From contig DETG01000085.1 in the NCBI GenBank assembly GCA_002361535.1, forward strand, positions 1 to 18,525: DNA of 18,525 bases. Reading direction: 5' to 3'. Positions 1 to 7,639 of the stretch are shown in pieces. The position numbers and the translations under genes are program-made. Every line of letters starts with the position of its first letter. Positions within the stretch are counted from its first letter, which is position 1. Source of the DNA: Prevotella sp. UBA3294 (GTDB lineage: Bacteria; Bacteroidota; Bacteroidia; Bacteroidales; Bacteroidaceae). The notes beneath the pieces are model-generated. The model made no database searches. It saw only the letters and a list, made by a program, of their open reading frames with translations, and was not told the origin of the DNA.

Positions 1-1196
1 AGGCCGTGCAGGTGCAGCAGAAGATCAAACAGTTGGAGAAGATGGTGCCCATTGAGATCGATGAGGTGGACCATGCTGCCATGCATCTGAAGTTCCCACC
101 TTGTCTGCGCAGCGGTGACTATCCCGTGATCTGTGAGGAGGTGCGCAAGGACTACGGCGAGCACACGGTCTTTGATCATGTCACCTTTACCATCAAACGG
201 GGTGAGAAGGTGGCCTTCGTGGGAAAGAACGGTGAGGGAAAGTCAACGTTAGTGAAGTGTATCATGAACGAGATCCCCTTCACGGGAACACTGAAGGTGG
301 GACATCAGGTACAGATCGGCTATTTCGCACAGAACCAGGCACAGCTCTTGGATGAGTCGCTCACGGTGTTCCAGACTATCGACCATGTGGCGAAAGGGGA
401 GATCCGTCTGCGCATCAACGATATCTTAGGTGCCTTTATGTTCGGTGGCGAGAATGCCGAGAAGAAGGTGAAGGTGCTGAGTGGTGGCGAACGCAGTAGG
501 CTGGCCATGATCAAGCTGCTGCTCGAACCCGTGAACCTGCTGATCCTCGACGAGCCGACGAACCATCTCGACATGCAGTCGAAGGATGTGCTGAAAGAGG
601 CCATCAACGCCTTCGACGGTACGGCCATCGTGGTGAGCCACGACCGTGAGTTTTTGGACGGTCTGGTGACGAAGGTCTATGAGTTCGGCGGCGGAAGGGT
701 ACGTGAGCACTTAGGTGGCATCTATGACTTCCTCCGCAGGAAGAAGATAGAGTCGCTGGATGAATTATCTCGTGGAGTGAGGAGTGAGGAGTGTGGAGTG
801 AGAAATAATGAGTGTGGAGTGAGGAGTGAGGAGTGTGGAGTGAGAAATGACAACAAGAACAAGTGTTCAGTGAAGACCGAATCTCAGAGCAATTCTCACT
901 CCACACTCCACACTCCACACTCCTCAAGTCTCACCTCCAAACTCGCCTACCTGGAACGCAAGGAGCAGCAGAAGAAAATGAAGCGCGTAGAGAAGAGCAT
1001 CAAGGAGGTGGAAGGGAAGATCACTCAGTTGGAGAACCGTATTAAAGAACTCGATGACATCCTCTGTACGCCCGAAGGTGCTTCGGATATGACCGTTGTC
1101 ACCGAATATACCAGTATCAAGAAACTTATCGACCAGGAAACGGAGCGGTGGGAACGGCTCTGTGAGGAGATGGAGGAGATGAAAGATTTCCTCTAA
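1..1196 (+). CDS. ABC-F family ATPase, 3' part (5' end outside window)
   Basis: The reading frame is open from base 3 (GCC, then GTG at 6), so the start lies upstream and this is the C-terminal ~397 residues. What remains is the second ATP-binding cassette: Walker A GKNGEGKST near residue 74 (counting from base 6), signature LSGGERSRLAM near 159, Walker B LLILDEPTNHLD near 178, and the switch His in VVSHD near 211. A charged C-terminal coiled coil follows (about 310-396, LERKEQQKKMKRVEKSIKEV). There are no membrane segments, as expected of ABC-F proteins, which are soluble, bind ribosomes and modulate translation or give antibiotic protection; which of these applies here cannot be told. The linker between cassette and coiled coil (about 257-310) is encoded by a heptamer array and its inverted copy, giving a repetitive GVRSEEC/STLHTPHS stretch not expected in the family. 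The next gene starts 53 bases downstream on the same strand. Confidence 0.93.
   Translation, partial: AVQVQQKIKQLEKMVPIEIDEVDHAAMHLKFPPCLRSGDYPVICEEVRKDYGEHTVFDHVTFTIKRGEKVAFVGKNGEGKSTLVKCIMNEIPFTGTLKVGHQVQIGYFAQNQAQLLDESLTVFQTIDHVAKGEIRLRINDILGAFMFGGENAEKKVKVLSGGERSRLAMIKLLLEPVNLLILDEPTNHLDMQSKDVLKEAINAFDGTAIVVSHDREFLDGLVTKVYEFGGGRVREHLGGIYDFLRRKKIESLDELSRGVRSEECGVRNNECGVRSEECGVRNDNKNKCSVKTESQSNSHSTLHTPHSSSLTSKLAYLERKEQQKKMKRVEKSIKEVEGKITQLENRIKELDDILCTPEGASDMTVVTEYTSIKKLIDQETERWERLCEEMEEMKDFL
774..934 (+). repeat. Translated heptamer array with inverted copy inside ABC-F gene
   Basis: Eleven heptamers run from 774 to 850: GGAGTGA, GGAGTGA, GGAGTGT, GGAGTGA, GAAATAA, TGAGTGT, then GGAGTGA twice, GGAGTGT, GGAGTGA and GAAATGA. 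The reverse-complement type (TTCTCAC, three TCCACAC, TCCTCAA, GTCTCAC) occupies 893-934. Bases 830-846 pair perfectly with 893-909 (17 bp), and after one mismatch 823-828 pairs with 911-916. The loop 847-892 is 46 nt and does not resemble the 36-nt core of the two intergenic elements. The array is read through in frame. GGAGTGT replaces GGAGTGA where the frame would otherwise meet TGA, giving a Cys codon (GAG TGT). Confidence 0.9.
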
Positions 1197-1248
1197 AAAT
1201 ATAAACCACTATTATTTTACAATTCTTATTATTCTAAATTTATAAACA

Positions 1249-3288
1249 ATGAAATTCAAGACATTCATGACCATGATGCTTATTGCCTCTGCCACAGGTG
1301 TGGGGGCACAGCAGATGAAGTCGGGTATCGACATCACCAATCTGAACCAGACGGTAAAGCCTGGCGATGACTTCTATCAGTATGCCTGCGGCGGCTGGAT
1401 GAAGAAGAATCCGCTGCCCGCCGCCTACTCACGTTTCGGTAGCTTCGATCAGCTGCAGGAGGACAACAACAAGAGAATCAACAAGATCCTGAAGGATCTC
1501 ACCACGGGAAAGAAGAAAGCGCAGAAGGGATCCGTGGAACAGAAACTGGGCGACTTCTACAAACTCGCCATGGATCAGAAACGCCGTAACCGTGAGGGTA
1601 TCGCTCCGGTGCAGCCCTTGCTGAAAGAACTGGAGCAGGCTGCCACGAAGGATGATCTCTTTGCCGTGCAACAGCGACTGCTGCAGTTTGGTGACCAGCA
1701 GTTCATGCGCTTTGGCTTCGGTGCTGACGAGAAAGACAGTAAGCACAATATCCTGAACGTGAGTCAGGGGGGCATCGCCTTGGGACAGAAGGAATACTAC
1801 TTAGACAGAGACTCGATCACCACCAGCATCCGCGATGCCTACCGCTCACATATCTACCGCATGTTCCGCCTCTTCGGCTACGATGAGACCACTGCCAAAC
1901 AGAAGATGGACCAGGTGATGAAGGTGGAGACAGCACTGGCACAGGTGAGCAAGAGTCGCACCGAACTGCGCGATGTGGAAGCCAACTACAACAAGATGAC
2001 GATGCAGGATTTCCAACGCAACTACCCACACCTGCGCTTGGCACAGCAGATGGAGGCCTTGGGCGTGAAAGCCGCCGACTATCGTGAGATGGTGGTGGGA
2101 CAGCCCGCTTTCCTCGCCGGTGCAGAGAAACTGGTGAAGAGTATGTCGGCAGGCGAGTACCGTGCATATATGCAGTGGGGCGTGATCCTTGGTGCTGCCA
2201 GCTACCTGTCAGAGGAGATTGCCGCTGCCAACTTCGAGTTCTTCGGTAAGACCTTGCGCGGTCGTCAAGAAGACTATCCTCTGTGGAAACGTGCCACCCA
2301 GCAAGTGGAGAGCCAGATGGGTGAGGCCCTGGGCAAGATCTACTGCGAACGCTATTTCCCTGCTGCCTCCAAGCAACGCATGGAGCAGCTGGTGAAAAAC
2401 TTGCAGGTGGCCCTGGGCGAGCGTATCAAGGCACAGACATGGATGAGTGATGAGACGAAACGGGCTGCTCTTGACAAGCTGAGCACCTTCTATGTGAAGA
2501 TCGGCTATCCCAACAAGTGGAAGGATATGAGCGGTCTCGACATCGATACGAAGAAGACCTACTACGAGAACGTGATGGAGTGCAACCGGTTCTGGAATGC
2601 GAAGGAGATCGAAGAGAAAGCAGGAAAGCCCGTGGATCGTGATGAGTGGTTCATGACACCCCAGACAGTGAATGCCTATTACAACCCCACCACCAACGAG
2701 ATCTGCTTCCCCGCTGGTATCCTGCAACGCCCGTTCTTTGATCCCGAGGCTGATGATGCGTTTAACTACGGTGCTATCGGCGTGGTGATCGGTCATGAGA
2801 TGACTCACGGCTTCGATGACCAGGGACGACACTACGACAAGGTGGGAAATATGACCGACTGGTGGACGGCAGAGGATGGCAAGGGCTTCGAGGAGCGCAC
2901 AGGACGCTATGCCGATTTCTTCTCGAAAATCAAGGTGCTGCCTGACTTGAATGCCAACGGACGACTGACATTAGGTGAGAACCTCGCCGACCACGGTGGA
3001 CTGCAGGTGGCTTGGTTCGCATACAAGAACGCTACGAAGAATACGCCGCTCTCAACCATCGACGGTCTGACAGCCGATCAGCGTTTCTTCCTTGCATACG
3101 CCGGCGTCTGGGGACAGAACATCACCGAGAAGGAGATCCGCAACCGTACGAAGAGCGATCCTCACTCATTGGGAGAGTGGCGTGTCAACGGTGCCCTGCC
3201 GCATATCGATATGTGGTACGATGCCTTCGGTATCAAACAGGGTGACAAGATGTTCATCCCGAAGAGCGAACGACTCGAACTCTGGTAA
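1249..3288 (+). CDS. pepO: M13 family zinc metallopeptidase (PepO/neprilysin type), secreted
   Basis: 679 residues, the usual length for M13 endopeptidases. A signal peptide with hydrophobic core (MKFKTFMTMMLIASATGVGA, then QQM) points to export, probably to the periplasm or, if acylated by an unseen route, the envelope; there is no lipobox Cys. The N-terminal M13 domain begins at about residue 35 (DDFYQYACGGWMKKNPLP). The catalytic domain carries the substrate-binding NAYYNP (475-480), the zinc motif HEMTH (516-520, in VIGHEMTHGFDDQG) and the third zinc ligand in GENLAD (Glu577, with Asp581). These are the canonical catalytic residues, so the enzyme should be active on oligopeptides. It follows the ABC-F gene by 53 AT-rich bases without a clear TAnnTTTG promoter, so co-transcription is possible. 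Downstream it converges on the lipoprotein gene across a heptamer hairpin. Confidence 0.96.
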   Translation: MKFKTFMTMMLIASATGVGAQQMKSGIDITNLNQTVKPGDDFYQYACGGWMKKNPLPAAYSRFGSFDQLQEDNNKRINKILKDLTTGKKKAQKGSVEQKLGDFYKLAMDQKRRNREGIAPVQPLLKELEQAATKDDLFAVQQRLLQFGDQQFMRFGFGADEKDSKHNILNVSQGGIALGQKEYYLDRDSITTSIRDAYRSHIYRMFRLFGYDETTAKQKMDQVMKVETALAQVSKSRTELRDVEANYNKMTMQDFQRNYPHLRLAQQMEALGVKAADYREMVVGQPAFLAGAEKLVKSMSAGEYRAYMQWGVILGAASYLSEEIAAANFEFFGKTLRGRQEDYPLWKRATQQVESQMGEALGKIYCERYFPAASKQRMEQLVKNLQVALGERIKAQTWMSDETKRAALDKLSTFYVKIGYPNKWKDMSGLDIDTKKTYYENVMECNRFWNAKEIEEKAGKPVDRDEWFMTPQTVNAYYNPTTNEICFPAGILQRPFFDPEADDAFNYGAIGVVIGHEMTHGFDDQGRHYDKVGNMTDWWTAEDGKGFEERTGRYADFFSKIKVLPDLNANGRLTLGENLADHGGLQVAWFAYKNATKNTPLSTIDGLTADQRFFLAYAGVWGQNITEKEIRNRTKSDPHSLGEWRVNGALPHIDMWYDAFGIKQGDKMFIPKSERLELW

Positions 3289-3304
3289 AGAAGAAGGGAG
3301 AATT

Positions 3305-3459
3305 GAGAGGTGAGAAGTGAGAACTGAGAAGTGAGAACTGAGAACTGAGAGGTATGATTAGCTTCAAGACTTGGCCTTAGCGCTTGTACTTAGTGGTAAT
3401 CATACCTCTCAGTTCTCAGTTCTCACTTCTCACCTCTCATCTCTCACCTCTCACCTCTC
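3305..3459. repeat. Heptamer inverted-repeat element with 36-nt core (copy 1)
   Basis: The left array, 3305-3360, is eight heptamers: GAGAGGT, GAGAAGT, GAGAACT, GAGAAGT, GAGAACT, GAGAACT, GAGAGGT, ATGATTA. The right array, 3397-3459, is the reverse-complement type: TAATCAT, ACCTCTC, AGTTCTC, AGTTCTC, ACTTCTC, ACCTCTC, ATCTCTC, ACCTCTC, ACCTCTC. Bases 3325-3360 pair perfectly with 3397-3432 (36 bp). The loop 3361-3396 is 36 nt, starts GCTTCAAGAC and ends TTAGTGG. It matches the reverse complement of 14231-14266 at 29 of 36 positions. The element fills the gap between the convergent stops of pepO and the lipoprotein gene, so it may act as a two-way terminator or RNA 3' end, although no T-run directly follows the stem. 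No protein is encoded in it. Confidence 0.93.
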
Positions 3460-3466
3460 ATTTTCC

Positions 3467-5599
3467 TCAGTCACCCGTCCTACGTAATACAAAGGTGTAG
3501 CCAAAGAGAGTGAAAGTGAGCGTATTGGCGCTATATGTAAAAGGCACCGTGTAGTCTTTGCAATCTACCGTGATTTCTTGTTGTGATGGTAGCATGATTT
3601 TGCAAGATGAGGCCGTGCTCGTTGTCGTATCATAAGCGTAGGAGACTCTGAATCTGATGGTCTTATCGAATTGGTTGATAGATCTACCCAGCATTAGGTA
3701 TAATCTCCATTGTGCATATTTACCATCATTTTCTGAATCTAAATCGTAGCAGCTGTAATATCCCCAATAGCTGCCAAATTCGAACTTAGCCCCTCCTTCA
3801 GGGGTCTTCCATGTTCCCTGGGCAATTTCTACAGGTTTATTAAATTTCAGGTCGATACCATCGATGTTCAGACTGATACCATCATCGGACGTGGCATAGT
3901 AGATGAGCACCATGTCGTCTTCTTTCCATCCCTTATCAGCGAAGATGGTTGTCTCTCCGTCTCCATCTTTCTGAGCTACACTGGACACCTTAAAGCCTAT
4001 CTGACCGGAATCTGCGGTATAATAGCCTTTTAGGATAGTTTTAACACTTCCGTCTTTGCCGAGTTTGCTAATCTCCATAAAATGCCCTTCGGTATAATCA
4101 GTGAAATGGAGTTGGTATTGAGAGTTGTAGAAATCAACATATCCGTACTCTGAATCCTTGGCAAAATTGACAATGTCATCAATCATGATGTTTTTCAGAT
4201 GGAAAATCTTTTGCTTGATGGTTGAAGGTGTGCCACCGAGAAAAACGCTCCATTGGGTACCCACACAATGGATGGCAAGGACATCACCCACATTCAGGGT
4301 CTTGTCGGTGGGCAGCAGGTCGCACTTGCTGTCCATTACGCTGATCTTCACATAGAGGTTTTGGGGATCGATGGTGCATTGCCCACCTAACATCAGCTCA
4401 CCGTCTTTATCATAGTAGCGGAATATCTTGGGCTTATCTTTCTCCGCCTGGATGTGGAAATACGACTTGTCATCCTTATTTGTAAAGTCTTCGTTCAGGA
4501 ACGGTGCTTCCCAGTCGATGTTCAGGATGGTCTTCATGTGATCCACGAAAAAAGCGACATCCGAATCAGAAAGGGTGCTGTTCCCAGCTAAGTAGATGGC
4601 ATCGTTAATCTCCTGGTTCAGCTGCTTGATCTGTTCTGTTGTGGCGTCGGAAAGTAATTCCAAAAGATCCTGCGAGGTGGGCACCACTTCCTTCAGTCCT
4701 TTGGTGAGCAGTTTGAGGTTGTTGTTGCAGGCATCGGCAAAGGCCTCCCCTGTGAGATTCCCCTCAACGAGTTGGAATACCACCTCGCCATTGGTTTCAA
4801 TGAAGTCGTAGGCCAGTTTGCCGTTCTGGATCAGATCAGGACCAAAAGAGAACACGATGTTGGCTCCTGCCTCGATCAACTTGGGGGCCACTGAGAGCGT
4901 GAGATCGATGTGGCGCAAACCGTTGGAGGCCATGTCTTCGGCTAACCGTTGGGTGGCAGTTGACAGAGAAGTAACGTTGTGATCCATGATGGCCTTATAG
5001 ATGGGAATGGCATAGTAGTCGAGTTCTCCTGACGAGTAGGCTTTCCAGAACTCATCTGATGAGGTGCGGTACTCATCGGGCAGGACATTGGCATTCATGA
5101 TGTCGCGCCAGATCTTCTGACGGTCATCTTTGCTCTTGTGTCCATACTTGGCCATGGCACCGATCACCGTACAGCGGTGCAACTTATTGGCATCATTCAT
5201 CACCAAACCGAAATCTACAATAGCCTTGGCTTGTGACCAAATGCCTCGCGACTGGATGCTGGCTTGTTCTGAAAGTGACTTCATGAGATAGTCAATGCGG
5301 TCAATGTCATTTACCTTGCTCTTAGGGTCATAGGCCAGTACCAACATTCGTGCCACCAAATCACTGGTCAGGTTGTCCAGCTCACTTTCTGACATCGGGG
5401 TGATGGTGGGCTTGGGCGTCGAGGGTGTGGTTGGTGTTACAGGTGTGGGAACGGGATCTTCGGGTTCAGGCTCGTCACTTCCCCCTGTGGAGCAGGAGGC
5501 AAGAACGAACATGGAAAAAAGGAGGACACTGGTCATGCCAACGACCCTTTTCACGGCTTTCATTGCTGCGCGTGTTGGATACATTCTTGTCTTCTTCAT
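3467..5599 (-). CDS. Large lipoprotein of unknown function
   Basis: About 710 residues from the chosen ATG at 5599 (MKKTRMYPTRAAMKAVKRVV). The frame extends upstream to 5632, but that ATG overlaps the promoter TATCTTTG (5630-5637), so it would lie upstream of any transcript start; an ATG at 5563 (MKAVKRVVGM) is a second option. The signal sequence ends in a type II lipobox (FVLASC), followed by a Gly/Ser/Asp/Glu segment and a Pro/Thr-rich linker (PVTPTTPSTPKPTITP), typical of Bacteroidetes surface or periplasmic lipoproteins. The first half looks helical; the second half (from about residue 400) is rich in aromatic and beta-like segments such as GSYWGYYSCYDLDSEND. I recognise no catalytic motif or named domain. 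The gene lies downstream of the AraC-type regulator on the same strand, with three 21-bp direct repeats before its promoter, suggesting it is that regulator's target. Confidence 0.85.
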   Translation of the reverse strand: MKKTRMYPTRAAMKAVKRVVGMTSVLLFSMFVLASCSTGGSDEPEPEDPVPTPVTPTTPSTPKPTITPMSESELDNLTSDLVARMLVLAYDPKSKVNDIDRIDYLMKSLSEQASIQSRGIWSQAKAIVDFGLVMNDANKLHRCTVIGAMAKYGHKSKDDRQKIWRDIMNANVLPDEYRTSSDEFWKAYSSGELDYYAIPIYKAIMDHNVTSLSTATQRLAEDMASNGLRHIDLTLSVAPKLIEAGANIVFSFGPDLIQNGKLAYDFIETNGEVVFQLVEGNLTGEAFADACNNNLKLLTKGLKEVVPTSQDLLELLSDATTEQIKQLNQEINDAIYLAGNSTLSDSDVAFFVDHMKTILNIDWEAPFLNEDFTNKDDKSYFHIQAEKDKPKIFRYYDKDGELMLGGQCTIDPQNLYVKISVMDSKCDLLPTDKTLNVGDVLAIHCVGTQWSVFLGGTPSTIKQKIFHLKNIMIDDIVNFAKDSEYGYVDFYNSQYQLHFTDYTEGHFMEISKLGKDGSVKTILKGYYTADSGQIGFKVSSVAQKDGDGETTIFADKGWKEDDMVLIYYATSDDGISLNIDGIDLKFNKPVEIAQGTWKTPEGGAKFEFGSYWGYYSCYDLDSENDGKYAQWRLYLMLGRSINQFDKTIRFRVSYAYDTTTSTASSCKIMLPSQQEITVDCKDYTVPFTYSANTLTFTLFGYTFVLRRTGD

Positions 5600-5629
5600 A
5601 TCTTTACATGGATGGTTAGTACTTGTGTG

Positions 5630-5637
5630 CAAAGATA
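5630..5637 (-). promoter_or_regulatory. Bacteroidetes -7 promoter element of lipoprotein gene
   Basis: Read on the minus strand this is TATCTTTG, matching the TAnnTTTG -7 consensus. Transcription would start about 7 bases further on, leaving a leader of about 25 bases before the ATG at 5599. No good -33 TTG is seen at the usual spacing, which fits a promoter needing an activator at the adjoining direct repeats. Confidence 0.7.
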
Positions 5638-5658
5638 ATATGAAAACGAGTAGGTGCT

Positions 5659-5720
5659 ACTTGCAAATCGTACATTTCGACTTGCAAATCGTACATTTCG
5701 ACTTGCAAATCGTACATTTC
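5659..5720 (-). promoter_or_regulatory. Three 21-bp direct repeats upstream of lipoprotein promoter
   Basis: Three head-to-tail copies lie at 5659-5679, 5680-5700 and 5701-5720, the last lacking only its final base and all otherwise identical. On the plus strand each contains TTGCAAATCGTACATT; on the minus (gene) strand each reads AATGTACGATTTGCAA. The nearest copy begins 21 bases upstream of the -7 element and the array ends about 20 bases before the stop of the regulator gene. AraC-family proteins commonly bind direct repeats with a period of about 21 bp (two helical turns), so these are good candidates for operators of the regulator encoded immediately upstream. The link to that protein is inference. 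Confidence 0.75.
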
Positions 5721-5741
5721 TTGTTATCAGAGCCTGTTTCG

Positions 5742-7493
5742 TCAGTCTGTCTGGCTTTTCCAATCGCTTGGGGTCATGCCTGTGACGGACTTGAAGCTAC
5801 GGAAGAAACTCGATTCATTGGAGAATCCGGAGGCCCTCCATACTTCATTGATTCTCACATCAGACTGGCTGCGCATCAACTCCAGGGCATGGTTGATGCG
5901 GTAGATGTTGATGAACTGACTGAAAGAGCACCCTCGAAGGTTGTTGATACAGTTGGAGATGGAGGTGCGGTTGGAACCGAGAGCTATAGCCACGTCTCTC
6001 AGTTTTAGATTGACGTTGAGATAGAGCTGCTGTTCTTCCATCAGATCGCAGATGCGCCTTAATAGTTCATGATCTGCAGATGAGTCGTCTGCATACGGAG
6101 CGGGAGCAACAGGCGGAATGGAATCATCGATGCGTTCAATCACTGTCTCATCCGTTTGGCTCACCGTTTTCCGTCTCCATCGCTTATAGACAAGTACCGT
6201 CACGATGGCCAATCCAATCAATGCCAACAGCCCTATCCACCAGTTCTTGGCAGATGCTACTGGTGCCGACGGATTGCCTGTCCTTAACAGATAGACATTA
6301 CCAGAGGGGGCGAAGTTACTGACTTCCGTGGTCAGACCACCCGCTATCAGGATGTCTCCCTCATCGGTCAGCACTGGGGTATAGTCAGGAGTGATCGGTA
6401 AAGGATCGGTATAGTAGAGGGTCAGTGGCGCACCTTTACCCTTTGTTGCCTGAGCGTAATCGATGCGAAGCACATAAGTACGGAAACCCTTTTCAGGATG
6501 GATCTGGTAGTCGCTGTTTGTTCCCATCAGGAAGGCGATGCCTCGTTGGCGATCGACGATGACGGCAGAGTAGTAAATGATCCCTCCCATGGAACTCTTC
6601 ATGGGAATAGGACAGACGGTGGGTAGAAGAGAGAATACGCCGTTCTCCACCTTGGCAAGGGCTACCTGACCGGCATCGTTCCTGACAGGAAAAAGATAGG
6701 CATAGACACCTTTAGACTCGTCGCCGATAAAACTCTCCCCATCACGATGGGGGGGTACAACGAGAGGATACCAAGTGTCAAACAGAGGAATATGTAAGGT
6801 GTCGTTATTTAGTCGGTCGGCAGTGGCACTGACAAAGGTGTCGCCCCTTGTGCTTAAACTGCCAAAAAGAACGACTTCGTCATGATCAACACGGAAAAGA
6901 TGGGGGAGGGCATGCTCAACGGTCACGTTTTTTATATAGGTGAAATGCCGGTCTCCGTCAAAAACCTCGATGCCGTCATCATGATACCAGTTGCCGGCAA
7001 TGACCACGCGACCGCTGTCTATCTCCAAGCCAGAGGCTCCGGCACGTTTGTGATCCAGACAGGTAGAGGCGTTGAAGGTGTGGGTTACGGGATCGTAGAT
7101 CTCGGCTAAGAAGGTCTGACCGATTCCGATAGGCTCTGAACTACCACCTGCCAACAGCACCTTGCCCGATTTCAAGACCACGGAGAGACCATAGTCGTGG
7201 TTATAGACCATTTTCATGACATGCCACTTGCCGCCTTTGAAATATTCTGCTGTGGCTGTTGGCACAAAACCATCGGTATGTCCACCTGCCACCACGGCCT
7301 CATGGTTCACATAGAACAGCTGATGTGAGGCACGGGGGATTGTCAGGTCGGGTAGTCGGCTGACTTCCAACTTCATGACCTGACAGCGGTTCTTGGTGTT
7401 GTCGACGGCAGATGATGCCAATCCCGTGAGAGGCAGCATGGCAAGAATGCTGAGCAGACAGCACACAAAAACGTTTCCTTTGGTGGCGTTCAT
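5742..7493 (-). CDS. Membrane-anchored AraC-type regulator with periplasmic Kelch-like sensor
   Basis: About 583 residues from the ATG at 7493 (MNATKGNVFVCCLLSILAML). An in-frame ATG at 7520 overlaps the promoter TATCTTTG (7518-7525) and is unlikely to be used. Order of parts: signal sequence or N-terminal membrane segment; about 370 residues of Kelch-like beta-propeller repeats (VVAGGHTDG, KVLLAGGSSEP, RVVIAGNWYHDDG, DILIAGGLTTE); one transmembrane helix near residues 418-437 (WWIGLLALIGLAIVTVLVYK), followed by basic RWRRK; then a cytoplasmic AraC-type helix-turn-helix domain in the last ~100 residues (LRDVAIALGSNRTSISNCIN; VWRASGFSNESSFFRSFKSV). There is no histidine kinase or receiver domain, so it differs from hybrid two-component systems and should pass a periplasmic signal directly to DNA. 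The ligand is unknown. It probably controls the lipoprotein gene downstream. Confidence 0.9.
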   Translation of the reverse strand: MNATKGNVFVCCLLSILAMLPLTGLASSAVDNTKNRCQVMKLEVSRLPDLTIPRASHQLFYVNHEAVVAGGHTDGFVPTATAEYFKGGKWHVMKMVYNHDYGLSVVLKSGKVLLAGGSSEPIGIGQTFLAEIYDPVTHTFNASTCLDHKRAGASGLEIDSGRVVIAGNWYHDDGIEVFDGDRHFTYIKNVTVEHALPHLFRVDHDEVVLFGSLSTRGDTFVSATADRLNNDTLHIPLFDTWYPLVVPPHRDGESFIGDESKGVYAYLFPVRNDAGQVALAKVENGVFSLLPTVCPIPMKSSMGGIIYYSAVIVDRQRGIAFLMGTNSDYQIHPEKGFRTYVLRIDYAQATKGKGAPLTLYYTDPLPITPDYTPVLTDEGDILIAGGLTTEVSNFAPSGNVYLLRTGNPSAPVASAKNWWIGLLALIGLAIVTVLVYKRWRRKTVSQTDETVIERIDDSIPPVAPAPYADDSSADHELLRRICDLMEEQQLYLNVNLKLRDVAIALGSNRTSISNCINNLRGCSFSQFINIYRINHALELMRSQSDVRINEVWRASGFSNESSFFRSFKSVTGMTPSDWKSQTD

Positions 7494-7517
7494 GGCTTTT
7501 TCTTTACATTTTTGCTG

Positions 7518-7525
7518 CAAAGATA
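7518..7525 (-). promoter_or_regulatory. -7 promoter element of AraC-type regulator gene
   Basis: TATCTTTG on the minus strand, followed by C, matches TAnnTTTG. It lies 25 bases before the ATG at 7493, favouring that start. No clear -33 is visible. It is divergent from the metA promoter. Confidence 0.65.
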
Positions 7526-7590
7526 ATCATTTTCATTGATCCTTTGGTAAGAATGAGCAATAAATATGATCGTTATTGATGAATTATTCG

Positions 7591-7598
7591 TACCTTTG
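7591..7598 (+). promoter_or_regulatory. -7 promoter element of metA operon
   Basis: TACCTTTG followed by C matches TAnnTTTG, 42 bases before the metA start. The predicted leader of about 35 bases is too short for a SAM riboswitch, and none is seen. No -33 TTG is evident at the usual spacing. Confidence 0.65.
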
Positions 7599-7639
7599 CA
7601 GCACGCAATAGATATCAAAATGCAAAGGTAAAGAGAATT

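Noticed and set aside
847..892. Loop of the ABC-F hairpin as a third copy of the core
   Set aside because: It is 46 nt rather than 36 and shows no convincing alignment with the core in either orientation.
604..927. Minus-strand ORF with repeated SLHTPHSS
   Set aside because: It is antisense to the ABC-F gene and made largely from the complement of the repeat array.
5373..6008. Plus-strand ORF with three LQIVHFD repeats
   Set aside because: It is antisense to two real genes and the repeats are just the 21-bp DNA repeats translated; no gene-like N-terminus or promoter.
7599..7639. SAM riboswitch before metA
   Set aside because: The leader is only about 35-40 bases and shows no riboswitch-like pairing.
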